From positions 310,001-374,000 of the forward strand of contig PDNB01000001.1 in assembly GCA_002573585.1 (NCBI GenBank): a stretch of DNA of 64,000 bases, read 5' to 3'. The DNA comes from Helicocarpus griseus UAMH5409. Lineage: Eukaryota > Ascomycota > Eurotiomycetes > Onygenales > Ajellomycetaceae. Positions 32,811-44,187 of the stretch are shown piece after piece (the stretch's first letter is position 1; each line of letters opens with the position of its first letter). The notes beneath the pieces are model-generated. The model saw only the letters and a program-made list of their open reading frames with translations, was not told the origin of the DNA and searched no databases. The position numbers were made by a program, and so were the translations under genes.

Positions 32811-35800
32811 ATGCCGGGCATCATCATGGATGGTACAAGCTCGATTGGACAAGGGCGGGATATCGACCGGCAACACGTTGAAGGCGCCCTTTCAAAGTCT
32901 TCTCTCCCGCCGCACAACAATTCAAATTATTCGAACGGTTCCTCTCATGCGAAAAATGCGACTGAACCCTCCGATACCTCGCTAGATGGCTCCTTACCGC
33001 CTGAATTGGTGCATATAAGTCAAGGGTTCTTCCCCCTCGGTCAGCTCATCAACAGGGCCGCACAACAATGCTGGAATGATTTGACGGATCTTATAGCTGA
33101 GCTGGCAGAGCCCCAGGCCACTGGTTCGAATGCTGCTTCACATGCCTCTCCCATGGCTACGGCAAACGGCAAATATACGTCAGGTCAATCCGCAGACATG
33201 GTTCAAAAGAAAACACGCATTCTGGAGTTTGCTCAAGCGAAACGGGCTGATCTTATCAAGATCCTCGTTCTTTCCCAGTGGAGTAGGCGGGCAGCAGATG
33301 TTAGCAGGCTTATAGACATTCAAGCTTTCATTCGCATGCGGTATGATTGCTATAATGGCGCTATATTGTCTATCGGAGAGATGAAGCGGGATTTGATCAG
33401 GGCCCAGACGGCCAACCCTGATCTTGCGATGGCCCTGGAAGTTTTGTCAACGGGTAAAGTGGCTGCAATGCAAGAGGTATTGCTGTTCCTTGTTGCATCT
33501 TTTTGGTGGCACCTCGGTATTAACTTTGATTTCTTTTCTCTAGCGTTCATTCGTCCCTCCGAAACCGTTAACTCCGAAAGCGATGCTCAAAACACTGAAG
33601 AAGATCAACAAGGCAATCCGAACAAGACTAGTGCTACATGACGAAATACCCAATGCATTTACAAATTATTCGGTTCACGATGGCAGAGTCACGTTTGAGG
33701 TTCCAACAGAATTCGAGGTTGACTTGTCTATTGCGCAAGAGGACCGGTCCTCCCAGTTTTTCTTCGTTGATATCCGATTCCTCTTTTCGCCTTCACCTCC
33801 TAAGCCATCCGGAAGGCTTTTGGACGAGCTGGATAGTAGAGTCAATGCTTCGCTGATGAGATCCGGGCTTACAGGTTGTTATAACTTATTACATAATTTG
33901 GTTCTGTCAAACAAAATCACCGTACTCTTTCACCAGGCAATTGAGCTGGCGCGGGGTCACTGGCTTGATAATCTACGTGTGGAGGTTCTGCATCGTACGC
34001 TGGTCGTACAATATTGGATCAATAGGCCCGGCCCCAAAAGCTGGATTGAAATCGGCATCAAAAGTGGTCGTCGCAAGGACGAAATATCCCAGCATGGATC
34101 GATTCCTGGGTCACCTTTGCTGGGATTGAGATGGATGAGAGATGGCAAGGAAGTGGATTCGAAAGCTGTCAAATTCGACCTCGAGCTTCTGTCGATGGAA
34201 GCTATCCTTCGCAGCGTAACCGCTTTACATATCTCTTACTTGCTTCAATCGACGTATTCCAGGTTGTTGCAAGGACGCCTCTACGCAACAGCAGCTCTTA
34301 CAATCGGCCTGCAAACCTCTACGACAGAGCCGGGTAACTGTTTCCTTGATGCTCAGCTTACAAAAGGTAGAGAGCTCAGAGTGATTATCGAACCGGTTTC
34401 TGGAGCGATCATCTTCCGCCCTACCCCTCTATTATTAAACCGCCATGACATCGACCGTAGCGCTGAGAGGCCTACGATTGACGATATACTCTTGCGTATC
34501 TCTCGCCTTCGATCTGCGGCTGTGGTGGAGGAAGTCGAATCACTCGCGGATGCAGTTGGTTGGGAGACGGTGAACTCACGCGACATCAGAGCTGAGGATC
34601 TTCGACGTATCTTCCCCGCAAATATTCTTCGATCTGTACTGTTCTTTCGCAGATTTTGGGAATGTAATTGGGGTGTTGCATATACTTGCAGTATGGATGG
34701 GGACAATTGGTGGGTTGTCGAGTTACGGCCAACCCAACGGCTCGATGCCCCATCAAGCCGCAAAGGCCCAGTTGCTCCTCAATACGCTCGCATGGTCACC
34801 GGTAGATTTGGCGGTTTGCCAGGCCGGTTGAATTACGGCTCCTTTGGCCAGCTGGACCATGCTCTTTCAGGAATGCTTGCAATCAACGCCAATGCCCGCT
34901 ATCTTTCAGAACTCCATGGAATTCACCACTTCCCTCCCACACATAAACTCGCATTAGGTACTTATCTGCAGGTACCAAGCGTATTTATACGTTTCCGCAG
35001 CAGCTCCCTTCCTCCCGCGTTACAGGTTTCTCCACTGGTCACCACAAGCAAGACTTCTGCCATTAAGGACACTGTCCGCCTATCATTCAAGGGAATCGAT
35101 GCGTCCTCCCAATGCGCCATCCTAATAGCTCATGGTCATCTTTCTCGGGAGATAAAGGACATTGCCTTTCTAACCGGTCACTCCGACTCCACCATCACCT
35201 TCCAGCCCAAGGGTCGCGCTTTTGCGATGCGCTTTCTCACCCCAGTTGGCAGGCCCATGATCATTCAGCTCCTTGCCCGTCTCCAACAACTAGAACGTAT
35301 AATCGATGTTCTCGAAACTCTAAGCCAAAGTCGTTTGAAGCCATTAACAGTCACACTCTCCCACGTAAGGTTCGCATACGCAGCAAACGAAGACGCACGA
35401 GCCAGCATCAATTTCAACTACCATGAGCACGCTCTAACCTCCGATATCGACACCATCACATTACTGTCAAAACAAACCCCCCTCATGCATCTACGCACTA
35501 GCATCGATTTCCACCCCCAAAATCCTCACCGCCGCATCAAGGAATCACTAACAGCTACCCTCAACGGATCCCATTCTGGAGCCGCCCCTGGCCTAGAAAC
35601 CGTCTTGCGGCTGCTCGTTATCACGCTCCCAGTTCTCAAAGCTCTAGACCACATTTGCATTGATCCCGCCACCGGTCGACCCGGAAACTCCAGACTTCAA
35701 GTCACCGCCCGAAGTTCAAAGGTCTTCCACCTTCGCTACCCCTCCATCCGCTACCGGTTCTGCATACAGATTACCTTGAGAAGGGACCGTGTCATCTGGG

Positions 35801-36489
35801 CGCTAAAGGATATGACCGTCGCCTCTGAGAAGGTCGGTCAAGAGGCACTGGAGCAGAAGCTGGTTGAGTCAATTTACACTACCCGTGGCGATGGCTGGCA
35901 AGGTCTTGATAATGGCGCAATAGCGAATGCTGAGGGAGTTGAAGGACTGCTTTCCACACTCCACGCGGTCGTGACCGACTATATTTCCTCAGAGGCAGCA
36001 GCTGGACGGTTAAACCGGGGTAATGCGGCTGGTGGTGCCGGTGCTGTTGCTGGAGGCAATGCGGGTGCGGGATCAGATGGGAGGAAACCCCCTAGCCAGA
36101 ATCCCGCTGCTGCAAAAAAGGATGCCGATAACAAGCCGAAATCTAAGCCTAGTCAGCCGGGAATGGGCGCTGGTCCTGGTGCTTGCAGAGCTGGTGGCCT
36201 GGCCCCGCCAAAGGGAACTACTGCTGCTGCTGCCGTAACAAAACTGGGGAATGATGGATCGATCCCATTGAACCCTGAGGCGATCATGATGAAGCAGAAG
36301 CAGAAGGCGGCGAAAGGGGGTGCGCAGCAGGGGAAGAATGGAAAAGGGAATAATAACGGGGCGAGACCTGCTGGTCCTGGTCCTGCTGGTGGGAATGGAA
36401 ATGGGAATGGGGGCGGTAACGCGGGCGGGGCTGGGGGTGGAAATGGGAATGGAAAGGGGAAGGACGTGGACTTTATTATGATTGACTAA
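32811..36489 (+). CDS. med14: Mediator complex subunit 14 (RGR1)
   Basis: MED14 is the backbone subunit joining head, middle and tail modules of the Mediator coactivator. The gene has two exons, 32811-33476 and 33544-36489, joined in phase 0 (1203 aa). The conserved N-terminal MED14 domain spans about residues 60-280: PLGQLINRAAQQCWNDLTDL, a KRADLIKILVLSQWSRRA helix and, across the intron, KPLTPKAMLKTLKKINKAI. The middle part is the long repeated-fold region. The last about 190 residues are Gly/Ala/Asn/Gln/Lys-rich and presumably disordered, closing with KDVDFIMID. Confidence 0.94.
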
Positions 36490-37133
36490 TCGGATTGAGG
36501 TGGTCTGAAACTTAGTGGGATTGGTTTGGTTGGGGGTTTGATGAAATGAATTGAATGATAGGGACGAGCGATGATACGAATGCTGTGACTGGAAAAGGGA
36601 GGTGCTACCTTCAACATATTTTCAAGTGATATCATTTTCACTTTTCTGTTTTTCTGCTGCTGCTGATGAGCGAGCCACTTGTACTAATCTCACATAGAAC
36701 TACTTCCTCGACTTTTTTTGCTTCCCACATGGAGAGGAAGTGATACGATTGATTGTTTGAATCTTCTGTTGTTTTCCTTGCATCGCCATTTCCCACTTTC
36801 CGCTTTTCAGTGCTGTATATAATATTACAACTAGGGGATTGATTATCCGACGAGAAAAATACTAATGAAAAAAATCCAGCAATTCCATGAATTCAGGCTT
36901 GGGCGAGTAGGGAACTGACTATATGCGATATCGTAAAATGACAAATCTAGATCCAATGTCTATATGCAAAGTCAACAGCTTCATAACGCTGATCCAACGT
37001 CACATAAATTGTACAAAACACATTCCACAAGCAATTCCCACAATCAACAGCCTTGCCCCAATCACAAAAATGCCCAGTAAAACAAGAGACGACCCGTCCT
37101 CAACTATCAAAAAGGAACCTTCCATCTTGCCCC
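36490..37133. other. Intergenic region between convergent MED14 and DPB2
   Basis: About 640 bp of 3' flank. It is AT-rich with no coding sequence seen. Confidence 0.5.
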
Positions 37134-39407
37134 TCAAAACCTCTCCTCCTTCACGCCTCCCTTCCTCTTCATAACATCATACTCAATCCACCTAACCAAA
37201 CTCCTGCTGCCCTCCGGTATCAACCTGCCGGGGTTCATGACATGGCATCCTTCGTAGGTAACCGCAAACGGATCTGCGCCGGAATCTGCTAAGATCATAG
37301 CAGTTGGTAAAGGGTATAGGTGTAGCGCAGGCGCATAGTCCCAGAGGACTGGGCGGATACTTTGCGGGAAAGGAGAGAGGTGGCTTTGGTCTAGGACTGT
37401 TTTGACGAGTTTGCGGGAGGCGTGGAGCGTTGTTGGGTTTTGGGTTATGGGGATGGTAGTGGTTGGGTTGGGGGTCTTTTGCTGGGCTTTTTCAATTTGC
37501 TCTTGCTGTTGTTGCTGGTCTTGTTTTTGTTCTGCTTCTTGTTCCGCTTCTGGCGGGGGAGGTTCGTTATCATTTTGTTTATCTAGTTCCATGTCCTCGT
37601 CGGGAGTCGTAGTATCATTCTGGGCAGTATTTGAGTCATCCTGAGTTTTTGGTGGTTTGAAAACAATGGATGTCCGCCTTAATCGCTCGGATATGTCATC
37701 TCTGAAGACGACGATTTCGTTTACCGGGCCAAAAAGACTTAGTCGGGTCGGATTGGATGACCAAATTGCTTGCCCTGGTGTGTGATGGGGGTTTTGTGGG
37801 TGATGTTCATTGTTGGCGTTGGTGAAAGCACGTCTCACTCTGGACGTGAACAGATCAGGAATCCCGTCGCGAGGCAACGTGGTAGAAGAACCAGCCGAAT
37901 AAGCGGACGCCCAGGGATCATTGTCGCCCGGAACAAACACAAAAGTCGAATATTGTAAGAGTCGTGGATAGCTTGAAAGGACAGAAGCGAGGATGTCGAA
38001 GTACTCTTTGCACTCGATACTTCCCCCACTCCCCCCTCCAGACATGACAGCATGCTGGATAAAATTGCCTATCAAAATGAAGACCAAGGGTAGTTGGTTT
38101 TCTGGGAGCGAGGCGTAGTTCGCAAAGACATGTGTAAGTGCCCCTACAGTCTTTGGAACGTCCAAATTGACCTCACTCATAACAACCACATGCTTTCGGA
38201 CATTATCCTGTTCCTCCGGCTGACCCTTGTGCAAACACATCTTTTCAATCTGTCGCATGCGGGGTCCTTGACTGCGTTCACTTCCGACTCCTAGAAAGTC
38301 AACCCAGCCAAAACCGCCTTCCACGGTCATGTCGCCGTCTCCGCTCCGATGCGCTGCACCCGTTGAAGCCTCTCTCCGCTCACATGGAGGGCCGCCAACA
38401 GATGCAACTATGAACTTTCCACCAATTGTTCCTCCAACACCGCCGGAACCACTTAATGTAGATCCCGTAACGACTTCCTCCTCTCTGTAAACACCGTCGA
38501 CAAGAACTATCATTCCTGGCGCGAACCATGCTCCGTCTTCTGGCACAGCCCGGGCATATTTAATATCAAGGGTGATGCTCCCAGTTGGGTCGGTGAGGGA
38601 AAGATCTCCAGTTGGTGACATTGAGAGAAGGCCGAGAAGTAGATGCGATGTACCACTCCTACCTAAGAGGTTTGCGATAGAGGTAAGCTTATATGACCGT
38701 CTGGCGGTTGATACCGATGAAGTACCCTGGAGGGGTATATGAAAAGCTTCGTTGCGTAACAATCTTTGGTAAATGAGGTTATATCGATCTCTAAAGATAT
38801 TAGCTCTTTGAGATGGTGGTGGGAATAATGAGGGAGGGATATTCATGATATCGAAATTCCTTTTGTTGACATTATAGACTGGGCGATGCTGTTCGAATGC
38901 TCCAACAACCTTGATCCATCTTCTTGTATCGTTCAGGCCGCTTTCTTCCCCTATATTCAGTCCGTCCTCATTGGAGTCTGGCCTCCCCTTGCTTGCGCTA
39001 CCAGCTTTACCTAGCTCACCGTCCCCGACTTCGTTTTCTGATATCAATGCTCTACCTCTTGCGTCCTTAGCGGTGTCCCTTACGATAACTCTGCCACCGC
39101 TCATATTTCCTTCCAAGGCTTTTAATATTGATTTCAACAAGGCAGCCCCGTTTCCCGTGTCCTCAACTATGACTCCGCCCCCTGCCTTCTTCCATGATTT
39201 CGCAATCTCGTCGAGGACGAGTTCCGCAAGGCCTTCTTCCCGCCATCCTGAGCCGCAATTCCTCCCCACGAACGTTGCGAGTGACTGTAAACTCGATGCT
39301 GTAATTGTTAAGCTATGCTTTTTCGTAAAGACTCTGAAAGCTAGAGGACGTAGTGTTGGTGGGGGTAGTAGAATGGGGAGGATGGAGGTTGAAGCCGGTT
39401 CTGGCAT
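37134..39407 (-). CDS. dpb2: DNA polymerase epsilon subunit B (DPB2)
   Basis: This is the essential non-catalytic second subunit of the leading-strand polymerase, which links Pol epsilon to the CMG helicase through GINS. It is a single uninterrupted exon of 757 aa. The N-terminal helical domain is about residues 20-110, the OB-fold with SIANLLGRSG and LDIKYARAVPEDGAWFAPG is around 240-310, and the inactive calcineurin-like phosphoesterase domain runs from VVVMSEVNLD to near the end, with FVFVPGDNDPW visible. An Asp/Glu/Gln-rich insert of about 70 residues interrupts the phosphoesterase domain after IVFKPPK, ahead of the conserved VLWDYAPALHLYPLPTAMILAD block. It is divergent from SIM3. Confidence 0.94.
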   Translation of the reverse strand: MPEPASTSILPILLPPPTLRPLAFRVFTKKHSLTITASSLQSLATFVGRNCGSGWREEGLAELVLDEIAKSWKKAGGGVIVEDTGNGAALLKSILKALEGNMSGGRVIVRDTAKDARGRALISENEVGDGELGKAGSASKGRPDSNEDGLNIGEESGLNDTRRWIKVVGAFEQHRPVYNVNKRNFDIMNIPPSLFPPPSQRANIFRDRYNLIYQRLLRNEAFHIPLQGTSSVSTARRSYKLTSIANLLGRSGTSHLLLGLLSMSPTGDLSLTDPTGSITLDIKYARAVPEDGAWFAPGMIVLVDGVYREEEVVTGSTLSGSGGVGGTIGGKFIVASVGGPPCERREASTGAAHRSGDGDMTVEGGFGWVDFLGVGSERSQGPRMRQIEKMCLHKGQPEEQDNVRKHVVVMSEVNLDVPKTVGALTHVFANYASLPENQLPLVFILIGNFIQHAVMSGGGSGGSIECKEYFDILASVLSSYPRLLQYSTFVFVPGDNDPWASAYSAGSSTTLPRDGIPDLFTSRVRRAFTNANNEHHPQNPHHTPGQAIWSSNPTRLSLFGPVNEIVVFRDDISERLRRTSIVFKPPKTQDDSNTAQNDTTTPDEDMELDKQNDNEPPPPEAEQEAEQKQDQQQQQEQIEKAQQKTPNPTTTIPITQNPTTLHASRKLVKTVLDQSHLSPFPQSIRPVLWDYAPALHLYPLPTAMILADSGADPFAVTYEGCHVMNPGRLIPEGSRSLVRWIEYDVMKRKGGVKEERF

Positions 39408-39811
39408 CCCGCCGGAGTCCGCTGAAATAGATACTATCGCAATTGGGTGTTATCTTCGCATTCTGTGATAGAAGAAATAAATCGGCTGAAAGACTTCACT
39501 TTTAAGCAGGATAGTGAGTTTAAATCGGAATTTTCGCGATTAATGTGATATCGTTTCAATGCCTTCGCGCAATTTGATACTATGCTGAGGTTGAAAGAAG
39601 ACGCGCCCAAGTCGTGTCGCATCGCGTTTCTCTGACACGTGATGACAAAATTAAGGGAAAGATCCCAGACGACTCAACAACGTCCCCATCCTCATCCTCC
39701 GCATATTACTTTGCTCTTTACAACTATCACACTGCTGCGCATCACGGATGTGTCTAATATTGCTCAGTTGAAAAACGAATACCCGATATACCATCTTCTC
39801 GTTTAACCAAC
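39408..39811. promoter_or_regulatory. Bidirectional DPB2/SIM3 promoter with clustered CGCG-core sites
   Basis: Four CGCG-containing elements lie within about 100 bp: TTTTCGCGA (39531-39539), TTCGCGC (near 39564), GACGCGCC (39600-39607) and CGCGTTT (near 39623). TTTCGCG and ACGCG are cores of E2F/SBF- and MBF-type G1/S sites. Both flanking genes act in S phase. That they are functional is inference. Confidence 0.5.
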
Positions 39812-41265
39812 ATGTCAGAAGCTCTCCCTCAAAGCGCGCCTCCAACGAACAATGCGCCCGCTTCAGAGCAGCCTTCCGACTCAAAGAAAACTGAGTTAGC
39901 GAGCCTTATCGAGCGGGCCGCTGCCAAAGACGCCATCAAAGATTACGATGCGGCGGCAGAGCTCTATTCCCAGGCGACTGAGCTCCAAGCGGAGCTAAAT
40001 GGCGAGATGTCAGTGGAAAACGCGGACCTGCTATACTCGTACGGCAAATCACTTTACAATGTAGCTGTGAGAAAGAGCGATGTTCTTGGATCAAAAGTTG
40101 CAGGCCAAGCGACCGCTGCACCCAAGGATGAGACTTCTACCACGAAACCTACCGCTGAAGTACCCAACGAGTCCATCATCGGCCGTGCGATCGCGGAGAG
40201 CTCGACAGCCGATGAGAAAGCTGCTGAGAGCATAACTGAAGAGGCAAAGCCGCAACAATCATCGTTGTTTCAGTTTACGGGAGACGAGGACTTCGATTCG
40301 GATTCTGACGAGGACTTTGCCGGTGAGGGGGTTGAGCAGGAGGAGGAAGACGATGAGTTTGCAAATGCCTTTGAAATGTTGGACTTGGCGCGTATACTAC
40401 TTCTGCGCAAGTTGGAAGGGATTGGTTCAGAGCAGCAGGCTGAGGAACGTGGTATCGAGGAGCGACTAGCAGACATCTACGATCTACAGGCGGAAATATC
40501 TTTGGAGGGCGAGAGATTTGAAAACGCTGTCAGCGATTTAAGGGCTGCTTTGGGCTTGAAAACCAAGCTCTTCCCACTAGAAGATCCTAGCGTTGCAGAG
40601 TGCCATTATAAGCTGTCCTTAGCCTTGGAGTTCTCCTCAATCACGCCAGAAAAAGAGGAAGAGGGCCAGGATCCCGCGGAATCGAAGGTTGCAAAAGTTG
40701 ACGAAAAGCTGAGGGAAGAGGCGGCGAAACACATGGAGACGGCCATCGAGAGTTGCAAATTGAGGATATCAAAAGAAGACAAGAAGCGCGAAAGCACGAC
40801 GGACAAAGAGACTCTTGTCAAAATGAAGCGGAGCATTGATGATGTTAAGGAAATCGTTTCGGATATGGAACAGCGGGTGAGTTATATTCGCATTTTCCCC
40901 TGAGATCTCTGGTTCGTAGGGATCCTACTGATACCTTTTTCGCGCAGCTGGTTGAACTCCGTCGATCTCCAGTATCTATAAACGATCCTAACGAGGGTAT
41001 CGCCGAGTCAAATGCCTTGAACGGAATCCTCAGCCAAGTTCTAGGCCAAAGCTCCGCCGATAAATCTTCTCTTCTAGAAAATGCCATGAAAGGTGCAAAC
41101 GATCTTTCATCGCTAGTAAGGAAGAAGAAACGGGGCCCAGAAACCGAGTCTTCAGAAAAACCAGAGTCCTCTGGGAAACGCCAACTGGAACCTGAGTCCC
41201 AAGCTGCCGATGAGCCAAGTCCAGGCAAACGAGCTAAATTGGACGATGAGGCTGCTGGTGATTGA
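39812..41265 (+). CDS. sim3: SIM3/HIF1/NASP-type histone chaperone
   Basis: NASP-family proteins bind H3-H4, and fission yeast Sim3 delivers CENP-A to centromeres. The exons are 39812-40876 and 40948-41265, joined in phase 0 (460 aa). A TPR motif at about residues 27-90 (KDYDAAAELYSQATEL, NADLLYSYGKSLYNVA) is interrupted by a linker and an Asp/Glu tract (GDEDFDSDSDEDF), and TPR units resume at about 185-275 (LADIYDLQAEISLEGERFENAVSDL, AECHYKLSLALEF). A coiled-coil helix follows, and the C-terminus is basic with KKKRG and PGKRAKLDDE, a likely nuclear localisation signal. This TPR-acidic-TPR layout is typical of the family. Confidence 0.9.
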
Positions 41266-41747
41266 GCTTGCTATCTTCCTTGAAATTAAGAGTTTCCTTT
41301 AAACAGTCAATCGTTCCGATATGTGCTCTTGCATATTGTCGATTTGATCAGCGAGACGAAATAAACCGTTAATGATACCCAGAAGAATCAATTGCTGGAA
41401 ATATGTGGGCGGTTGATATTGTTATCCTGGGGGCAATGTATTTTTATTTTTACCTTCCAAATGTATTCTCCAGTTCCCTTACATGGGAGTTCAGACATGG
41501 ACAAAAAAATGCAATGGGGCAATAATATCATGACAACGAAAAAAGTGTTCCATAAACTCCGCAAATCATGGGTATCTCTCCGTCAACTCCAGCACCGTGG
41601 TAAGGAAAGGGGTATTAGATATTCTCAGAACCCATGAACGCCAGCAAAAGATGAAAAGCAAAACAATGGAGGGAAGATGGTCAATCCACTGCTACATATC
41701 CCGGAATTCGTACACGACGGGGGAGAAAGACAACAAAGGCACTCCCC
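41266..41747. other. Intergenic region between convergent SIM3 and Yippee gene
   Basis: Roughly 480 bp of 3' flank. No coding sequence beyond frames overlapping the Yippee gene. Confidence 0.45.
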
Positions 41748-42530
41748 TCACCTCGTCCTCCCCTCGCCAAACGCCCGCCCCTCAAGCTCCCTCTTATCCC
41801 TCCTCCTCCTCGCGGCCAACCACGGACTCCACATCCCCGAAAACAAATCCTCACATTCCTCCTCATCCTGACTATCAAACTCAATTTCCTTCCCATCCAA
41901 CGATTCCCGGGAATAGCAACCACTACGGCCACCCCCACCCCCAACTCCATCGCCATTTACGCCCTCCTCATCCTCCCAAGACGAACAAACACTAACCCTC
42001 TTCGTCTCCAGTATAAACTTCCCAACCTTATACTTCTGACTTTCCTCCTCTGCTGCCACATACTTCCATCCCAGCAGGCTCCCACAGAAGCGGCAGGTAA
42101 TGTCACTGACGGTATGCACACCTGTAACCAAATGTCTAGGCAGGGCCTGCTGCGTGACGGTATTGGGCAGCGAGGCGCGCTGTAGCGAGGAGGAGCTGGG
42201 GGCTATGGAGATGCCATCCGTCGACGGGCTTGCAGAGACTAGATATGCGCGTCCGTGCCGGCCGGTGAAGCATTTGCTGATTATTTGGGAGGTGAGGCAG
42301 AGGTCTGCGGAGCAGCGGAGGCAGCGGAGGTAGGATTTGTGGGAGTGGAGAAAGGAGGGTGGGGTGGTCCCCAGGGTTGTGGGAGCGGTGGTATTGGGTT
42401 GAAGAGAAGAAAGAATAGAAGACTTTAACGGCGTTGGAGTATGGCTGGTTGGTTTATTCGTTGACTTTGGGGAGTGTCTGTGGAAGGGGATGGAGGGGAG
42501 GAGGTAGGTTGGGAAAATGGATGGGGCCAT
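41748..42530 (-). CDS. Yippee-type zinc-binding protein
   Basis: Yippee proteins (yeast Moh1, human YPEL) fold around one zinc bound by two CxxC pairs, and many act as CTLH-ligase-associated or stress proteins. This 260-aa product has CLRC at 70-73 and CRFCG at 146-150, flanked by family segments ISKCFTGRHGRAYLV, HLVTGVHTVSDITC and LLGWKYVAAEEESQKYKVGKFILE. It is longer than the roughly 120-residue core: the first 65 residues are Ser/Pro/Thr-rich, a 20-residue Ser-rich insert follows RAYLV, and the tail holds a Gly run and acidic residues. An ATG at 42575 would add 15 residues. Confidence 0.86.
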   Translation of the reverse strand: MAPSIFPTYLLPSIPFHRHSPKSTNKPTSHTPTPLKSSILSSLQPNTTAPTTLGTTPPSFLHSHKSYLRCLRCSADLCLTSQIISKCFTGRHGRAYLVSASPSTDGISIAPSSSSLQRASLPNTVTQQALPRHLVTGVHTVSDITCRFCGSLLGWKYVAAEEESQKYKVGKFILETKRVSVCSSWEDEEGVNGDGVGGGGGRSGCYSRESLDGKEIEFDSQDEEECEDLFSGMWSPWLAARRRRDKRELEGRAFGEGRTR

Positions 42531-42983
42531 TGTTGTGCTGTGCAGCCTGTGCTGACTGACTCTTTTTGGAGACACTTGTTCAATATGTAGATGTTAGTTC
42601 AAAACCAGTAAGCTCGGGAGTAGAAGCTATCCCAATCAACTGGTGGTGATGGCGGTTGTAGTCGGCCATGGAGTTGAAACAGCTTGGATGACGCTGTCCG
42701 ATAACAATGCGGGGCCCCCGCATTTCGGCGTCCCAAGGTTCCACAGTGGTGAATAATAAACATAACCCAACGTCATGCAATCACAGTATCTAAATATCTG
42801 AACCTCTAAATTTGAATTCCCGCACTGCCGGGGGTATAAATTTGAGGCGGCCTCAGCTCAAGCACTCTTACGTAGCATTAACCATTGACCACAACCTATT
42901 ACAAAAATCACTGGTTATATCCTTCTTTCACACTTTTTCAAAAATCATACCGTATATATACGCTCTCCCTGACGCGACTTACA
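42531..42983. promoter_or_regulatory. Shared upstream region of the Yippee and F-box genes
   Basis: A 450-bp divergent interval without coding sequence. A TATATA element lies at about 42953-42960, close upstream of the F-box start. Confidence 0.45.
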
Positions 42984-43661
42984 ATGTCGCAATCCATCAC
43001 TATCCGTGATCTCCCGGCTGAAATCCTACACATTATAGCCCAAAATCTCGATGCTTTCGGTCTTATCCGGTTGCGACGTACGTGTCGAGATTTTCGTGAA
43101 TCAATACCATCTCCTACCCATCGGGAGTTGATAGATGCAGAGAGAACCGAATTCGGCTTCCAAAATGACCTATACGCTTGCCGAGATTGTCTAAAGTTGC
43201 GGCCAAGAGCAAAATTTGGCGATAATATGGTGAAAAAGAAGAAAGCCAAGTTTGGATATGACGCAGTGAATCGGTGGTGTGTGGACTGTGGCATCAATCC
43301 GCGTCCAGGCACCAATCGATACACTGCTGGAAACCACATCCGAATCCTAGGGGAAACGCTTGTTATATGTATGAGATGTCGAAAACTCAGAGCGGCCGTT
43401 CTAGAAGAAGGCACATGGCTTCATGACTGTCAGACGTGCCGGTACGCGAGAGCTACTGAAGAGAGGGATGCGTATGAGAGAGCACGACGGGAAATGATCC
43501 AATTGAGAGTTGAACAGGCCGAGCGAAGAGCTAGAAGACGTGAGTTATGGGGCTCAGTTCCTGACAGTGACACGTTACTCCCGCCGAGTCCTACATCCAG
43601 TGAATTGTTTTTGGAGATGCTCCAGGCCGAATTTTCCCATGACTGGGCTGATCAGCTCTGA
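42984..43661 (+). CDS. F-box protein with four CxxC pairs
   Basis: This is a single-exon gene of 225 aa. Residues 6-45 form an F-box (ITIRDLPAEILHIIAQNLDAF, then LRRTCRDFR), so it probably recruits a target to an SCF ubiquitin ligase through Skp1. Four CxxC pairs follow at 66-69, 99-102, 129-132 and 149-152, spaced as for two bound zinc ions, and then comes a charged coiled-coil helix (ATEERDAYERARREMIQLRVEQAERRARRRE region). I do not know the target. Similar F-box plus cysteine-pair proteins occur in Eurotiomycetes. An upstream ATG at 42885 would add 33 unlikely residues. Confidence 0.8.
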   Translation: MSQSITIRDLPAEILHIIAQNLDAFGLIRLRRTCRDFRESIPSPTHRELIDAERTEFGFQNDLYACRDCLKLRPRAKFGDNMVKKKKAKFGYDAVNRWCVDCGINPRPGTNRYTAGNHIRILGETLVICMRCRKLRAAVLEEGTWLHDCQTCRYARATEERDAYERARREMIQLRVEQAERRARRRELWGSVPDSDTLLPPSPTSSELFLEMLQAEFSHDWADQL

Positions 43662-44187
43662 TTGAGATCACTCAATTAGATTGAATCCATGCCACGATAA
43701 GCAGTACTAAGTAGAGGCTACCAAGGGAGCGACGGATCTTACGCCCAGGCCAAAATTTAGTGCAGTGAAGCACGTTAGGGGGTTTGAAAGAGTGTCCTCG
43801 TTTAACTAGTTATTCCTGAAAGCTATTCAATTTCTCCCATTCTCTTCTGCATCCAGAAACTAATGAGAAGCTCATATTAGATTCGACCCAGAATCATAGC
43901 CATGCCCAAACCTGTATCTAGATCAGACTCCACCAGGCTACCTCACTTGCTTAACTTCATCACAAATCATGATCTTGTGCTGAGCTGAATTTCTTATGAA
44001 ATACTACAGTCCCTCATGAAACATCATCAGACAAACATGAAAACAATTAAAAGCCCACTTTCTACACTCAAATAGAAGTCAAAAATAGTGGATAGCACCT
44101 TGTTGCCCTGCAATATAGTATTATAAAAAAAAAACAATTTTGACTCCAGTGTCCATAGCTTAAGATGCACTCATATCTTCTCGATTG
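43662..44187. other. AT-rich intergenic stretch beside a transposon relic
   Basis: No gene seen in 525 bp. Sequence becomes AT-rich towards the transposase relic. I could not identify a matching pair of terminal inverted repeats. Confidence 0.45.

Noticed and set aside
42885..42983. Upstream ATG extending the F-box protein by 33 residues
   Set aside because: The extension covers the TATA-like element and has no conserved features; the ATG at 42984 sits just before the F-box.
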